A stretch of DNA of 64,000 bases from Glycine soja (lineage: Eukaryota > Streptophyta > Magnoliopsida > Fabales > Fabaceae). Positions 46,002 through 60,208 of this stretch are shown in pieces. Position 1 is the stretch's first letter. Each line of letters begins with the position of its first letter. The stretch is from positions 35,364,411-35,428,410 of the forward strand of contig NC_041004.1 of assembly GCF_004193775.1 (NCBI RefSeq), given 5' to 3'. The position numbers and the translations under genes are program-made. The notes under the pieces are model-generated. The model was not told where the DNA came from, searched no databases, and saw only the letters and a list, made by a program, of their open reading frames with translations.

Positions 46002-46800
46002 TTTATTTCTTGTAAAAACTGGATCAACCTTTATTCACACTATTGTTGTAATCTTTAACAAAAATAAAAGTGATGATGATCTTTCAATTTGAAGCGTGTA
46101 AGAATGTCAACTTGAAGCTCTCACACGTGACCCCCTTTTTTTGCACTAGGTTTAATACGTAAGCCGCAGGATATTCTTATTTGTTGTTGTGCGTGTATGC
46201 AAGAAACATTATGGATTCCAGGTGGCAATAGTTGGGTTGTTCTATTTACTGGTAAAATTTAGACGTATGACAATCATTCTTTTAAAGTTCGTGTACAAGA
46301 TAAACTTAACTTGGTGAATCATTCATTTTGGTAGTTTAATTTGCCGGAAAGCTATTACTAATTATAGAAAATCTTAAAATGACTGCATTTAGGTGATTCA
46401 AGTTTTATTATAAATTTAACTAGTGAAACTAATTAAATCATAATTTGAAAGTAACACTAATCAAATCACCCATCAATAATTTTAAAATTAAATATTTAAT
46501 AATCAAAACCCACGATTAAAATATATTTAGGTTAGTTTGTCAATATACCCACACATGTACATTATTTTCAGTTAGAGAGTATTAGCAGCCTTAATAAAAA
46601 TATTTGTCCAAAATTACCTCTGCGTCTCTTCTGTTTAATGAACTTGAAATAGGGACATTTCAGTAAAATAACAGTTATTTTTAAAAAATTAAAAGAATCT
46701 CTCTCGTGTCTCATAGCTCACTTCACGCGTCACATTTCTGTCGCCTGAGTCCTGAGGGTCTCTTCTTCCATTACGAAAATGTTTGTTCTCTGCTTGATTG

Positions 46801-46802
<2 letters not shown>

Positions 46803-46870
<68 letters not shown>
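46803..46870. repeat. (AT)n microsatellite, ~34 repeats
   Basis: A second pure AT tract about 800 bp from the first. The region between is ordinary AT-rich DNA with no gene. Confidence 0.95.
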
Positions 46871-46871
<1 letters not shown>

Positions 46872-48423
46872 TTTTTTTGTATGTCTAATTAGGTAATAAG
46901 AAGAGTTAAATCTCATATAAATTCTCAAAGGAAAGAGAGGATGGATGAAATAAAAATAAGGGGAGAACGGGGAAAGAGAGTGGAAAATGTTTATATTTTG
47001 ATTTTTTTTATCATGTAATTGAATCGAGTTAAAATACAAGAGACACGTTGAGGAGAATATGGAGTGCTTAAACTGGTTGTACTTGAAGATTTCGGTGTGC
47101 CTTGCATTTTTAACATGACAAAGTTGTGTTTGGTGTGAACAAATACTATATATCTATCTATATATTTATATATATCCAATGTAGTCTATTGTCTTTTACT
47201 TTTTTGTTATTTTCTGATGACATCAAGTACACCAAACTTAGCATGCATGTCGTAAAAGATAGCTAGGACACCTTACATGATCTTGTTAAAGATTTAGAAT
47301 TCCTTACCTGATATGCTGCATTAGTTCTTGACAAGACACCAAATAAGCGTACAAATCAGCCATTTTGGTTATTCGTTAAAGAAAGCAACTTGAGCAATAC
47401 TGATCAGGAAGAATTTCACCTATTAATCCATAGAATATTCGGTTAATTAATTTCTGATATGAGATATGCGTTTTCGTGGAAATATTGCAAAAGTTTAGTC
47501 CTATCTTCTTTTGATAACATGTTATTGCTATGTGAATCTCATAATTCAGAAACCTCAATATGTGGTGTCTCTTCCGACCACATTCTGTTTTACTTACTTA
47601 GGCCTATGTATTTCTTTTTCCCTATTTTTTCATCTTCAACGGAAGATAAATGACCCAATTGATCTATATATTAAAGCATATGTCTGTTTTTTATTTATTT
47701 ATAAGAATTGAGCATGTCAATAAATTTACAACATTCACGTATCTTCTTGATTAATCGGCCAGTTAGCCCCCCTTAATAAAATATACGTTTGCTTATCAAT
47801 TGTGCAAAGAATTTCTAAGATGTATTTGTTTGATGGATTTTTTTTCCTGTTCTGATCATTATAAATATATTATTTATTTTATTATTTTTATAAGAGTTAT
47901 ACTAATTAACGATGAAAATTATATATTATTATATTTTTACCGTTTTATGTATAAATTTTTAAGGAAGAAAAAATAGTTTTAATTAAAATAGTAGTATTTT
48001 ATAATTGTTAATAAAAGCTACAAATTAACCAGACGCATCTTAATTGAAGAGATTATGGTTCAACTCATAATGAGGTTTGACCTGCAATGAGAAGATCAAT
48101 CATCATCAGAAGATCACATCGAAGCCATGAAAAAACACTCGTAAGAGAAAATAAGCTTAACTTACAAGCTACAAGCAGAATAGTTTCAGTATTATTGAAT
48201 TTTGTAAGATCAAAACAAAAAATAATATAGAAAAAATTCCCATAATAAGTCATGCATGCTCCAGAGTGCTTCCAACTTCCAAGGGAATCTTGTTCCTTTT
48301 TCGCCACATAAAAGAAGAGGGAAATCAATATTATTTTCTCGGTCTACTTTCTTCCCCTTCTTTTTTTTTTTTTAAAGGAAGTCTTGGCTTTTAATCATAA
48401 TTCCTCTGCAAGTACTTAAAGTT

Positions 48424-48522
48424 TCATATTTAGGTGTAAAAAAGAAAATATGATGAAGCTTTAAGTACTTAAAGCTTCTCTTGTAAAAATAAAAAAAGTA
48501 CTTAAAGCTTCATATGATTTTG
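48424..48522. repeat. Perfect 22-bp palindrome within a triplicated AGTACTTAAAG motif
   Basis: At 48456-48477 the half-site AAGCTTTAAGT is followed immediately by its exact complement. AAGTACTTAAAG(C/T)TTCAT also occurs at about 48411-48427 and 48498-48516. The central palindrome can therefore pair with itself, or its left half (ATGATGAAGCTTTAAGTACT) with the copy at 48498. Confidence 0.8.
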
Positions 48523-51500
48523 GCATGCTAGCTAATATATTGTACTTAACAAATAATAATAATAGTAAAGCGTATGTTACACTAATTTATTCCGCCGGAA
48601 ATGTTCATACATGTACAATTCAACTGCACCAAATTTTATAACTTGCAACCACACATTTCATATGCACTGTACTAAAAAAAAACTAGTCTAATTACTCCTG
48701 CAACAGACTGTCTGTCTCATTATTTAATTTTTTTTTCTAATACATAGGCTTCCATATATAGATTGCCATGCATGATTCATGCATTTTAGATGAAGAAAAA
48801 AGATAATACATATGCTGCGTGTCTCAAAATCGTTGTCACTTAAATTAATGTTTATTAAAGTATATATCTCTAAAAGGAGGCTAGGGAAAATATTGAAGAG
48901 TCGGCAACGAAGTGCAATCGTGTTAAAAGCCATGAGAACTTCACAAAAGGTGTAAAATGGGTCTTGAAAATAAACGTTTATAGATATACACACACAAACA
49001 GAAAGGACTAATTACCTACAAAAATGTATTAAATAATTGATTAGTTGTACAGGAGGACCACACAAGGCATGTTAACTAGTCTATGATCTTGAGCAGAATT
49101 TCCACACAATGGTTTGAAAGTGCACTGATTTGAGTGGTCACTACTATTTGTCTCAGCAGAGTGCAGTATCAATCTCAAACAAAGAAGAACACATCACGCA
49201 CTTCCTAAGTGATACGCATTCAAAAGTAGGGTGTTGATAGGACTGGCCAGCCATGGGTGTCGTTCCTTTGCTGGAAAGTGCACCAATTTTACGGCGAACA
49301 TCTTAGGATAGGCTTATTCATCAAAAATCCATTTGCATAAATTATAATATATACTTTCTTATGAAAAAAATATTTAAACTTTTTTTTTCAACCACGGTAT
49401 CATTTAATAGAAATCCCAAAATGTTCTCATAGTTTTAATATTTTGAACTGGTTATGACATTAATCTTTAATTTAGAGTTTAATAACACTTAAAACTCTCC
49501 TCTTCGTAAGTATATTTTATTGGAAAAAATATTTAAACTTTAATTTGATACAAATTATTAAGAAAATCATTAACATTTCAATTTTAAAGAAATATCATTG
49601 TAATAATATCCTTTTTGCACTAATTAAGTTAAGAAATATAAAGTTGAAATTGATAAAAGCAATGAATACTTAGTTTTTTTTTCCAATGGCAAGTAAATTA
49701 AAACAAGTCAAAACTTCTAAAATAATAACAATTATTTTAAAAAGGAAGAAGTAGTGTTTTTTTCTTCTTCTTAAAATAACGTGAAGCCTAAATATATCTC
49801 ATATATTCATGGCAAAAAGTTAGCATTATCATCAAACATTTTCCATAAGTATATTATACTTTATACTTTATTTGCGGATTCAAGTGTGGATTTTGGACAC
49901 TTGAAAACTTCGTGGCAACCAAGTACTTGTCGGTTTACGTAGTACATTTCATATTTTCCAAATGGCTGTACTACATACAGTAAAATCTATACTATAGTTA
50001 ATCTATACTTTTTCAATATCTTTGTACCATAGTAAATTAATTAACTTGAGTGCGCGCGTGATAGCTCGATTCAAAATTAAAACAAAATGAAAACAAAAAG
50101 AGTTGGAATAGAAGAGGGAATGGATTATACAATAAATTATATAGACCTAGTTCCTCATGATCACAGTAATCAGAATGCTTTAAAGTTAATTTGCATTGAG
50201 TAAAATCGTTAGTTACCAACAGACTTTGGTTGATGGGTTTTGGTACGGTATCAGCTGTGTGCGTATACTACACTTCTTTAAGTAAATAAGTAATTCATAT
50301 CCAAAATTTTCTGTAACTTGAAATTTATCTTAGTAATTTAACTAAGAATAATGTTTAATAGTACGAGATAAAGTTCTGAAAGGTTTTGAGTCAATTGGTT
50401 ATTTTGACAAAACACTGTGAAATCAAAATATATATGAGAGAAAAGAAAAAAATATTTCCAAAGGATGACACGTACTATTCGTGCAACTGTAAATAGTTTT
50501 GTGTTTACCATTTTCCTTTAACTAATGATCATATATGACTAATTGAACTACAAAATATTTGGGAGTGACGAAATGAGCCACTGAACGCAGAACATATATT
50601 TCCCTTTCCTTTTCCATCTCATAAATATAGATTTTAACATACTTGAAGTGAGTTTACCATAGACAAATATCATATATGTATTCCAATTCGAAAACAACAC
50701 ATAGTTGTTATATATTCACCAGATTTTCTTTGTAATTTGCTCACAAATCATTGATACCACGTATTCTCCAATATATTTATTTGCTTATGTCACGTGTCTT
50801 GCTTTATCGTGGCCCATCATTAACATCAACAAAAGTTTGAGACATTGTAATATAAAATGAGGACGTACAATGTTTTAGACCACATATATCAACAAAACGT
50901 TCTCATACTAGGGACTCATTAATTCTATGTACCCCATAGCCAGCAATTATTTATAGCACACCCTACTTCACCATAGCCACCATGCACAGTGCACATAACA
51001 TAACACAACACACTTTGGGGGCGGATATGAAACTTGTGAAATGTCTTAAATGCCCTTCCTAGCTCGCATCAGCATAGCAACTAGAGGAGTCCCCAAGTGG
51101 CTGGGAATAGCTGTTTGAGCAAAAGTGGCGCATCAAAGAAGCAAAATGGGGATCTAATCAGTAATCACATACCAATCATCACGAAGTTTTTGTCTCCTAA
51201 ATGTGACATGCATGTAACATATATAGCTAGGCCCAATGACATAATTCAGTGACCAACTTGGAACTGTCTAGTTTGATTGGTTTGATCAGTATCTTTCACA
51301 AGGATATCATTGAAATTTTCTCTTCTCCTATTTTTTTTTTGGCATAGTTACAACATATCTATACATTTTTAACCATGACTAATTTTTATTAAAAAATTTA
51401 GTTATCACATTTAATACTAAGATCTTTTTTTCTAATTATATTTAGTTTAACGAGTATTTTTTATGAGAATAATGCTGAAATTTTCTTTTTTTCTCTTTTC

Positions 51501-54500
51501 TTTTTTCTATCTCTTTTCTTACAATATTATGAAAGTAAACTTTTAATCGTTCTTGTCAAAAAATATTTTTTATCAGAAAACCTAATCGGTTATATTTAGT
51601 GGGATTTTTTTTCATTCACAAAATAGTTAATCCAAAATTTTACTTAAGAGATTTAATGAACACTTGGTTTTCTGTTTAACCTTTCTTTAAGTTTAGGAAA
51701 TGAATCAAAAGTTTAAAACATGTACTAGGAAGAAGGAAAAGGAAAAGGTAGAAGAAGAGACAGGAGGCGTTAGGGTTAGGTGCCCTTCCTTACTATCTGT
51801 GAAGTGAAAGAGAGCAAGTGGGGGTGTGTAAGCATGGAGCTGTAACGGGTCCTCTCAAGTAGCAAATGTTGGAACCAAGTGAAGCAGTGAGGAGCCAATG
51901 AAGATCCGTTACACACAAGTGGTTTGGTGTTTTTCTGTTTTCACTACTTTCCCTTTTGATTTCTCTTTTAATTTTCTGGCTCGAGTCGTCATAGACTTTT
52001 CAACAGTAGCTAGGGTGTGCAAGATTCCACTAGCAAAAAAAGGGTAGGGCTAGCTCTCATCAACATGGTTTTGATAATGGGGATTTTGATGGGATCGAGG
52101 TTCTCAAAAGCCATTCGTGACTAGGGTTGATACTTTTGTTTTTGCTATTTTGTTTCCTCAGTTTTTGTCGGTTTCTCAGGTGGAGTTGGATTAGGTTGGA
52201 AAATTTTCACGCATGACCCTGATGAATTGCTAGCAAGGAGAGCACTAGCACACAAGAGGACACACGCTTCTGATTTATCTTTTTATTTGTTACAGTAAGG
52301 GAGTGAAGACAAAGCCTAATCCTAAAATATAATACTAATTGCATTTTATCTTGGGGTTCTCTAACTCATTCAAGTAACAATGAAACCAAAAAACTTCATA
52401 ATAAATGATTAAGGTAATTCTCTATATACTTAAAAACGTTTCATTGGTATAATTTTCTTAATTATACCAATTATTTACTCTGGCCTTTATCCCATTTTTA
52501 TTATAATTTGGATTTAGACAACCTTTATAGTGATTTAAATCTATTATTCTCTATTGCATTTTCTTAATCTTTTTGGTTTTGGCTTTCTCACTTAATTGTT
52601 AAAGAAATCAAAGCAGAAACTTTATCTAAAATTAATGTACCGTGATTTTCATCAGTATATTTTTTAAGTTGTGGTTGCTGTTACAATCATACTGCAGCAA
52701 AACATGGAAAAACGACAATATGGAGACGCTGTTTAACTTTACTTTTTAATCATTTCACTGAACATTTTTTCAAATGGACTGACTGCTTCAAGAAAAAATG
52801 CTATAAACAAGATGTTAAAAGTTTAATGTTGATAGATTTGATAATGTCCAGTAAATATTAACGAAATTTTATATCGATTGTTGTAAGAACATTAATTAAA
52901 GAATTAAATATTAAAGGAATAATATAAAGATAAAATATTTAATATATTAAAATCAAAATGGTTATTTATTACTTTTAAAAAAAAAATAGTGTGTACCCTT
53001 CAAATATGCATTAGTATTTGTATTCATGTGGTATGCAATATAAATTATAATTTTAAATTTAATATTTTAATTATGATTTATTTATCAGCTATGCTATTTC
53101 CAAAGAACAGCAATGCAATAAGTAAATTCTAGCTATTATTCCAGAAACAGTCGTTAAATGTAAAATTTAACACAATCAAGAAGAAAATTAAAAACTGTAT
53201 GCTGGCAACTTTAAGATTTTTATTAAAGATTTATCTATGATTGACGTCATACACTCTAAGACTATCTCTGTAAATGTACAATTATAAATTTGCAATAATA
53301 TTCATATGCATCTTTGCCAGGCACCCGCCATCGAGTTATAGTTACATACGTTTTGAAAAGTTCAAAGTATATAAATCAAGCAATATATAGCTTAGGATAA
53401 AAAATGTGAGGACACAGTTGTTGCTACATGTGTCTGAGGCACAGTATCCTAATTGTGCACTCAAACTCTAATTGAAGTAAAAAAGAAGGAAAAATAAAAA
53501 TAAATAAATAAATAAACTTTTCAGTCAAGCTGAAATTTTGACTCATTTTGATCGTTGATTTGATTCAATGCGCAATTGCAAGGAGAAGACACCGTTCTTT
53601 TTCATTATCTTTTGTGAAAAATCTTCTTTATGATGAAAAACACATAAAGGACTTCCACTAAAAAGTATATTATACTAACAAATCATGCACACAAGTTTGT
53701 ATCTTTCAAAACCAACCAAAACAAAAAGCCCTCTCACTACTTTTTATCCCACATTGTTTTGTACTCTACACTAGCCTTCATTTGTGTTAAAGGCGAAGGA
53801 AAATGTCCTTAGATGAATCAAACAATAAACTTCCGAGTTGTCAATCCTTTTGTAGTAATTAAGACTACTCCTTTTTTACTTTGAGCATTTATCTATCTTT
53901 CAAGTTGCCAAAAAACATATCCATTTCAGCAATAAAGAGGGTCTATTATTGAATCCCACTTAAGTCCTCTTCTCCAAAAGTTCCTGGTCAAAAATCATTC
54001 TCACACAAAATGATATGTCACAGATCGAGCCCTTACAATCAATCATTCAGCCAATCGAAGATGCATCTTTATGATCTTTCTTTGTCTAATTTAATACGAA
54101 TCATGCACCGCCTTCACATAATTTATAGAAGCTCTCTATAATGCTTTTGCTTTATTAATTGCTCTGAAAGCTAAGCTTTCTATTATCAAAGTACGTGCAA
54201 TCTCATGCATGTAGCCTCCCCAATAGATCGAAGAAGCTTTGTTCATGGCCATTGAAGACGGAATTGTCGTTATGGAAGGTGAGTGTTGAAGAATATCAGC
54301 CAATAGAACTGATGATGATGTTATATGAGGGATCTAAAAGCAATACAACTAGGGTCCTTCGTGCGATTGACTCTAAATTGTTGAGAATAGACTTTGTGCA
54401 AATAACTTATGATAGATAAACTCACTTTAGGGAGATTGAATCGAATTGAATACAATATGATTGATCATTCAATTCAATAATTTGTTTAAAATTGATTTAA

Positions 54501-56508
54501 ATTGGATTTGATGATTCATTTTTTTTTCTAAACGTGAAGTTGATATTAAATAAATCTAAAGGTATACAATAATCATCAGATTAAATTTTGGAAGTTCTAA
54601 CTATCACATCTAAATTACAAATATAAAATATTAGTCAAGATAATAATAATAATAATAATGAAATTTATTTTAAAAATGATACTAAAAAAAAACGGATACA
54701 CATTTTAATATGACGTCATTAAGATAATCATTTTTTTTCAAAAAAAATAAGATAACAATTTTATAACTTTTTATATAAGTATGAAATTATACATTTGCAT
54801 ATGTGAGTTTGAGTTTAGATTGAATTGAATGAGGTTTTAAAATTTATTTGAAATTTGACCAATCTAAGAAAAAGTTTAGTTTTTATAATTTTTAATTTGT
54901 TCAATATTCTGTTTATTTGGTACAGTTATAGCAATTTGTATTATATTGAATCACTTATGAATATCTCTAACTTATTCTATTTTAAAATATATTTTTTGCT
55001 GAGCAAACAAAATAAATTGTTAAAAATATTAAATGGTTTTAATTATAAGAAAAATTAACTATAATGGAATGAGTTCACTATATTAAAATACTCAAAATAA
55101 ATTAACAACGAATTATTAGTGTCTTTTATTTGTAAAATATTAACTGATATATAGTAATAACAATAAAAATTAATATATAGTTAATATATCTTCTTGTTTA
55201 AAGTTACAAATGAAATTAAACAATTCATTGGATATTTGGAAATAATATAAAGTACATACATGAAAATTAATCGTAGAAGATAAGAATATCTCTTTCTCCT
55301 TTCCTTTTACCTGTGTTCACTACACGAATGCGTTTACTTTAGAGAAAGGTTTCATGATGAATTAATTTCAAGTGCAAGGCTTTCTCATTATAACAGGATA
55401 TTCAAAAGTATTCCCTGTTCATGATCAAATATTCTACCTTTTTTTTTTCTTTGGAAAAGAATTGATAACTAGGACAAGACCTATGTTTTGATTCCACGTA
55501 GAAAAAAAATTTCTCGTCGAATTTTGTCCCGTTTCCATGCCTTATTCAGTGGTACAGTTATGAAGTTTTATATATTTGGGTCATGCACACTCATACTGTC
55601 ATACATTAGAATCTAAGTAAATTTAGGAAAATAAATAACAAAAATATTAAAAAATTACATAAAAGTCAGGAATAACTAAAATTTATTAAATATCATAAAT
55701 ACTACTAGAAATTGTATAAGGATGCAAATACTATAAAAAAAAGTGGATACATTAGGATTTTTTATAGAGAGAGGATGAGGCTTTGACAATGGAAATGTTG
55801 TTATTGGTGGTCTCGCTCTTGATCTTCACTACACCATGAAGAAAATGTTAGCGACAACAAAAGGACTAATCTCCCTAGATCAAAGCTTATCGATCGAGCA
55901 TATATAACTTTAAGACGAGTTAGATCATAACACGTTTTGGCCAGTGGAAAACTATTTTCTTGAGATCGTCTTATCATGAAACTGTTTATTCTTGTCCTTA
56001 TAATTTTGGAAATCTTAATCCCTATAGATGTCTTGTGGGTTGTTCAATGAGCCTGAAGAGCATCCTTTAGTGGGTGGCTCCAAACCTTCTAATAATCCGG
56101 AATTCAGACATTATTTTTCGTTAAATTTTCAAGTTATATTCATACATTTTGATATATTTTCCTTGCAAAAACTCTCAGGTTGATATTAACTTGTGTAACA
56201 TAAGCACCAAAGAGAATTTACTTGAAAATGATTGGATTGTGCAGTTTTGAAGAGAAATTTGACACTCTTTGAAGAACCACGACCATGGATAATCAACCAT
56301 GGCATGGCCGTCAGAAATGACCACGACCATCAGGAGAAAAATGAAGTTTTGATGATCAATGTCAATTTTTCGATCACGGTCGTGCTTATGGTCATTTAGA
56401 ATTGCAAGCAAACAGTATCCAAGACCATGGGTAGTGAACCACAGTTGTGGATGTCAGTGTTGTCTGTCACTTCTCCAACTTATATAAATAGAGAGTTTTA
56501 GTCTCTAG

Positions 56509-57205
56509 GTTTTTTTTAAAGACAAATATAAGTTTCATTAAGGAAATGAAAAGGACTTAACATCAAACTTGTACAGTTGTACAATATATCACTATACCAG
56601 AAAAATGTTCCAAAAAGAAAGCCTTTCAAAGTTGAGGGATTGAAACAAAAGAAATCATATTCCCTCAAAAGATATACCCATCCAAATACAAAAAGATTTA
56701 AGAATTGTTATGAACATCCCGTCGGATTAGTGCACCAGGAGGAGTAGAACATTCCCGGTACTACCCCCTTTTTTTATAGGATCCATTGCCCTGACATAGC
56801 CTTGATTTGGGCCACCACCCCCATGAGTTTTGGTCTTCCTTTCCTAAAAATAATGTTGCTCCTCATGAACCAAATACACCAGCAAATCACATGCCAAAAA
56901 AGATATCTTATAGGCTTCAATTTCTTCCCCTAAAAGCACTCTCCTAGCTGAGTATATAGTTTTTAAATGTTTGTTGGCATAACAAAACTAAGCCCAAGCC
57001 ACCCCAAGACTACACAACCCAAATCCCATAAGCAAAAGGGCATACAAAAAAAGGTGGTTGTATTCCTCGATCTCTTTTCCACAAAGAACACACGCTTGGT
57101 CCAACAAGGTGGTAATTATACCCCTTCTATGAAGTTGTGTTTGTGTTGGCAGCCGGTTCTGAAGAAGTCTCCAAGAAAAGACTAATACTTTGGAGGGCAC
57201 AATGG
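56509..57205 (-). pseudogene. 3' relic of a LINE (non-LTR) retrotransposon, RT zinc-binding domain
   Basis: On the minus strand, MPSKVLVFSWRLLQNRLPTQ...LLDQACVLCGKEIEEYNHLFL is the zf-RVT domain (CxxC...H) at the end of plant LINE reverse transcriptases. It is followed, after stops and frame changes, by WHVICWCIWFMRSNIIFRKG and KLMGVVAQIKAMSGQW, the usual C-terminal tail. A run of eight A on the minus strand (plus 56511-56518 T run) could be the remains of the poly(A) end. The upstream polymerase and endonuclease are absent, so this is a 5'-truncated dead copy. Confidence 0.8.
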
Positions 57206-58140
57206 ATTTCCAGTTTATGCCCTAAGTTATTATCTTTTGTTCTTTTGTGTGTTTTTGGAGTTTCTGAAGAAAGAAAAGGGTCATGATAGACTGTTTAGCT
57301 AAAAAGGAGCGTGGAGATCACAATTGGAATAAATTTGTGTAAATTCTCTTTTTCTTTTATTATGTCTATATTTTTATTGGACTTTCTAGTTTTGTCATAA
57401 TCATGACCGGTTAGTTCCTTTAGTCTAAGATTAGGATATAATTATATGTTGTATCCCTTTCTAATTTTGATGGAATTCTCAATGTTATTTAGTTAGTTAA
57501 ATTTTTTTCTCTATTCTTATTGTTATTTTAGAACTGATCATTCTGGACCTTAATTGATTATCTATTAATGATTATCTACATGTAATTGATTAATTTGAGA
57601 AGTAATTATTTTCATATGACTTGCATGAACAAACTGATTGTATGATTCCCCAAAAGATTAATTATTTACCACTCTTTGTTTGAGAACTTAATTCTTTGCA
57701 CTAATTTGATAGTTCTATGATCAATTGATTATTGAATTATAACATAAATAGCATTGTTAGATCATGATCAAGACTAATAATTGAATTAAGGGATACTAGT
57801 AATTGAAGATTAATTTAATTTGTGTTTCGTTATAATTAGAATTGGATGGAAAGGGGATATGCATGAAATCACAATCCTAGATTGTTTATCATAACTGTTT
57901 TCTCACAAACTTTTCTACTTTAATTCGTCTTTTTTCTCAAAATGATAATTGAACACAACTATTTCTTAAATTGATAAAATTCAATTTGCTTAAATATTGC
58001 TAAATTGATGAACATAATTGGTCATCTGGGTACGATATTCGGACTTAAGTCCGTTGAACTACTATGTAAGGTATGTTTGTCTTTGTGCAACCACTATTTT
58101 TATGCATCAAATTTCTGACGTCGTTGTCGGGCACTTGTTG
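57206..58140 (+). mobile_element. LTR-retrotransposon relic (LTR/primer-binding region)
   Basis: The segment ending TTTCTGACGTCGTTGTCGGG (58113-58131) resembles the GGCGCCGTTGYCGGGGA motif found just past the 5' LTR in many plant Ty3/gypsy elements. The preceding sequence (CTGGGTACGATATTCGGACT, GTTGAACTACTATG) is of the type seen at LTR ends of this group. No gag-pol follows and the LTR borders are not resolved. Confidence 0.5.
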
Positions 58141-60208
58141 ATAGTTCCCAGGTAATCAATTTCAATCCCTTTAAAATTTTAATTCTTCGATTTTAGTACC
58201 TAAAAGTTTAATTTTTAGTATTAAGTTCTTAATTAATTTGTTTTGTCTTAATTAGTCATTTTTAGAATATTTTTTTTTCTTATTTGTGTTTATATCACTA
58301 ATATCATCACACTATATCGTTCAAATCATTATTAACAAATAATGACAGGTGGAAGTGGAACTACATGGCCAAACATCAACCCAACCCACTTGAACTCACT
58401 CGAAATACCTTGAAAATGCCTAACTTGTCATTCACTTGAATAAAATACTCATCAATTGTTTATCCTTAGATTTGGGTATAAAGATTTTAAAGTGTGACAA
58501 ACTAAATACATTTATTTTAGGCTCAATGGACTAGAATTTTAATTCAAAAGCATATCAACTAAATATTCTAAATCAAGACAACAAATTAATTAAAGACTAA
58601 TAACTAGAATTTAAATTTTCAAGGGACAAAAATTGAAGAATGAAAATTTTACAAAGACTAAAATAAAAAAATAAAAATCTTATAAGACTAAAAACTAAAT
58701 TACAAAATTTTGTCAGGACTAAATATTGGAACCAAAAATATTACACCACATAAAACCACTTGAAAGTGTCAGGTGCCTCACCCACAAGGTAGCTAGACAC
58801 ATGGAGCTTTCTTGTGGTGCCTCCTTGTGATTCATGACATGTGTCATGTTGATGTGGTCAATTATTTATTATGTCAACACTTAATGGATTTATTTTAATG
58901 TAAGGATAAAAAATTCATGAAAAACTAAAAATTATAAAAAATTTAATGGACTAAAAACTTAATTAACCTTAATATCTATTTTTCACAAATATCCTTGAAC
59001 ACGATAAGTTTCTATAAGACTTGGAACTATAATTCATTATCAATTTATAATTTTGTTTCTCCTAAAAGCAGTAATTAGCTCTTAATTTTTGTACTGTTAG
59101 ATAGAGTACTGACATTGTTTTATTGGATCACTAATTAAGAAAATTTTCTTATCTTTAAGAGTTGTATGAATTGTTGCACTATTTGTGAGACATAACTTTA
59201 TAATTGATGCTCTTGTCCATAGGCCGACCTTATGTTGTTTTGAGGGGGTGCCAATTTGAAAAACAAGACACGAGTATATGTTTAGTATTGTTATCTTTTA
59301 TTTTACACTTCTATTTTTATAATTTAAACTTGTTGCTCTCAATTTCTCAGTCGGATGCAAATGCATTTCCTGATTTTAAGAAAAATACAAGTATATATAT
59401 ATATATAGTGCTATTATATTTTTGCTTCAACTTTCTTTTTATAATTTGAAACTATTGCCCCCAATTTTTCAATTCTTGTCAAAGTTTGTTTTTTATTAAC
59501 TAGTTTTGTTTCTTTCTTTGCTCACTTAGTATTTTTAAGCTTTATTCAACTACACATTTTATTCTATCTCATGTAACAATCAAAATCAATTATGGCTATA
59601 ACACAAAGGTTTTTATATACTTACTGCAACCACCTCATAATCGCTGTAGTCATGTCAATCGCATTTTTCCACAATAATATTCCATAATGCCAAGAATCAC
59701 AACAAAATTACAACCGTAATTTAAAACCTTAATGATAATTTGATTATATTTATAAAAGTAAATTATCTCCATTGACTTTCGATCCTAGATCCGTTACTAC
59801 TTATGTCAACTAAGGAATATTTTTTTCATTCAAAAAAGTAGTAAGAATTATTGAGAATTAATATGAGGGGAAAAAAATAATTATGCTTAGAGCATGGCAT
59901 ATTCTTTATAAATAGGTTTAATGCCTTTCATACAAAATTTGTATTTGTATTTTATTTTTCTCTTTATGTTTAAGAGATTCTTCATAAATGTAACAATGCA
60001 AGATGCTTTAGTATATATTTGTATTCAATGACGTTTGCCACCACAATATTAGTATATGTTTCTAGTTTTTTTTTCTCATATTGTATTTTATCTTTTTTTT
60101 TTAATTTTTTCAATATTTCTCTACTTTAGATTAAATTAAGTATTATTGTTATTATCATCACTACCACATATAACTATCAGATTTATGACCATGGATAAAC
60201 TCATGACT
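58141..60208. other. Intergenic, no gene seen
   Basis: AT-rich with repeated GACTAAAAACTAAA-type phrases (58660-58740 and 58920-58950). A patch around 59215-59450 contains two similar stretches, about 59220-59330 and 59395-59470, both with a TTTTATAATTTRAAACT core. It may be a decayed transposon; no domain is recognisable. Confidence 0.45.

Larger units (their letters stand above)
45998..56500. other. 10.5-kb gene-poor intergenic region
   Basis: No convincing gene or RNA gene. It includes the second (AT)n tract, the palindromic block near 48.45 kb, a TAAA-type repeat near 53490-53515 and an AAT repeat near 54640. Two moderately GC-richer patches, about 49090-49320 and 50990-51250, and a third at 51720-52200 lack open frames longer than chance. 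They may be relics of repeats or distal regulatory DNA, which I cannot tell from sequence alone. Confidence 0.45.

Noticed and set aside
45806..46015. Tyr-Ile repeat frame over the (AT)n tract
   Set aside because: Microsatellite translation.
51080..51115. tRNA-like words (GTCCCCAAGTGGCTGGG)
   Set aside because: No cloverleaf, no B box at the right distance.
54195..54419. 74-codon plus-strand frame
   Set aside because: No recognisable domain, no splice context, composition like its flanks.
56967..57185. 72-codon plus-strand frame
   Set aside because: Antisense to the LINE zinc-binding domain.
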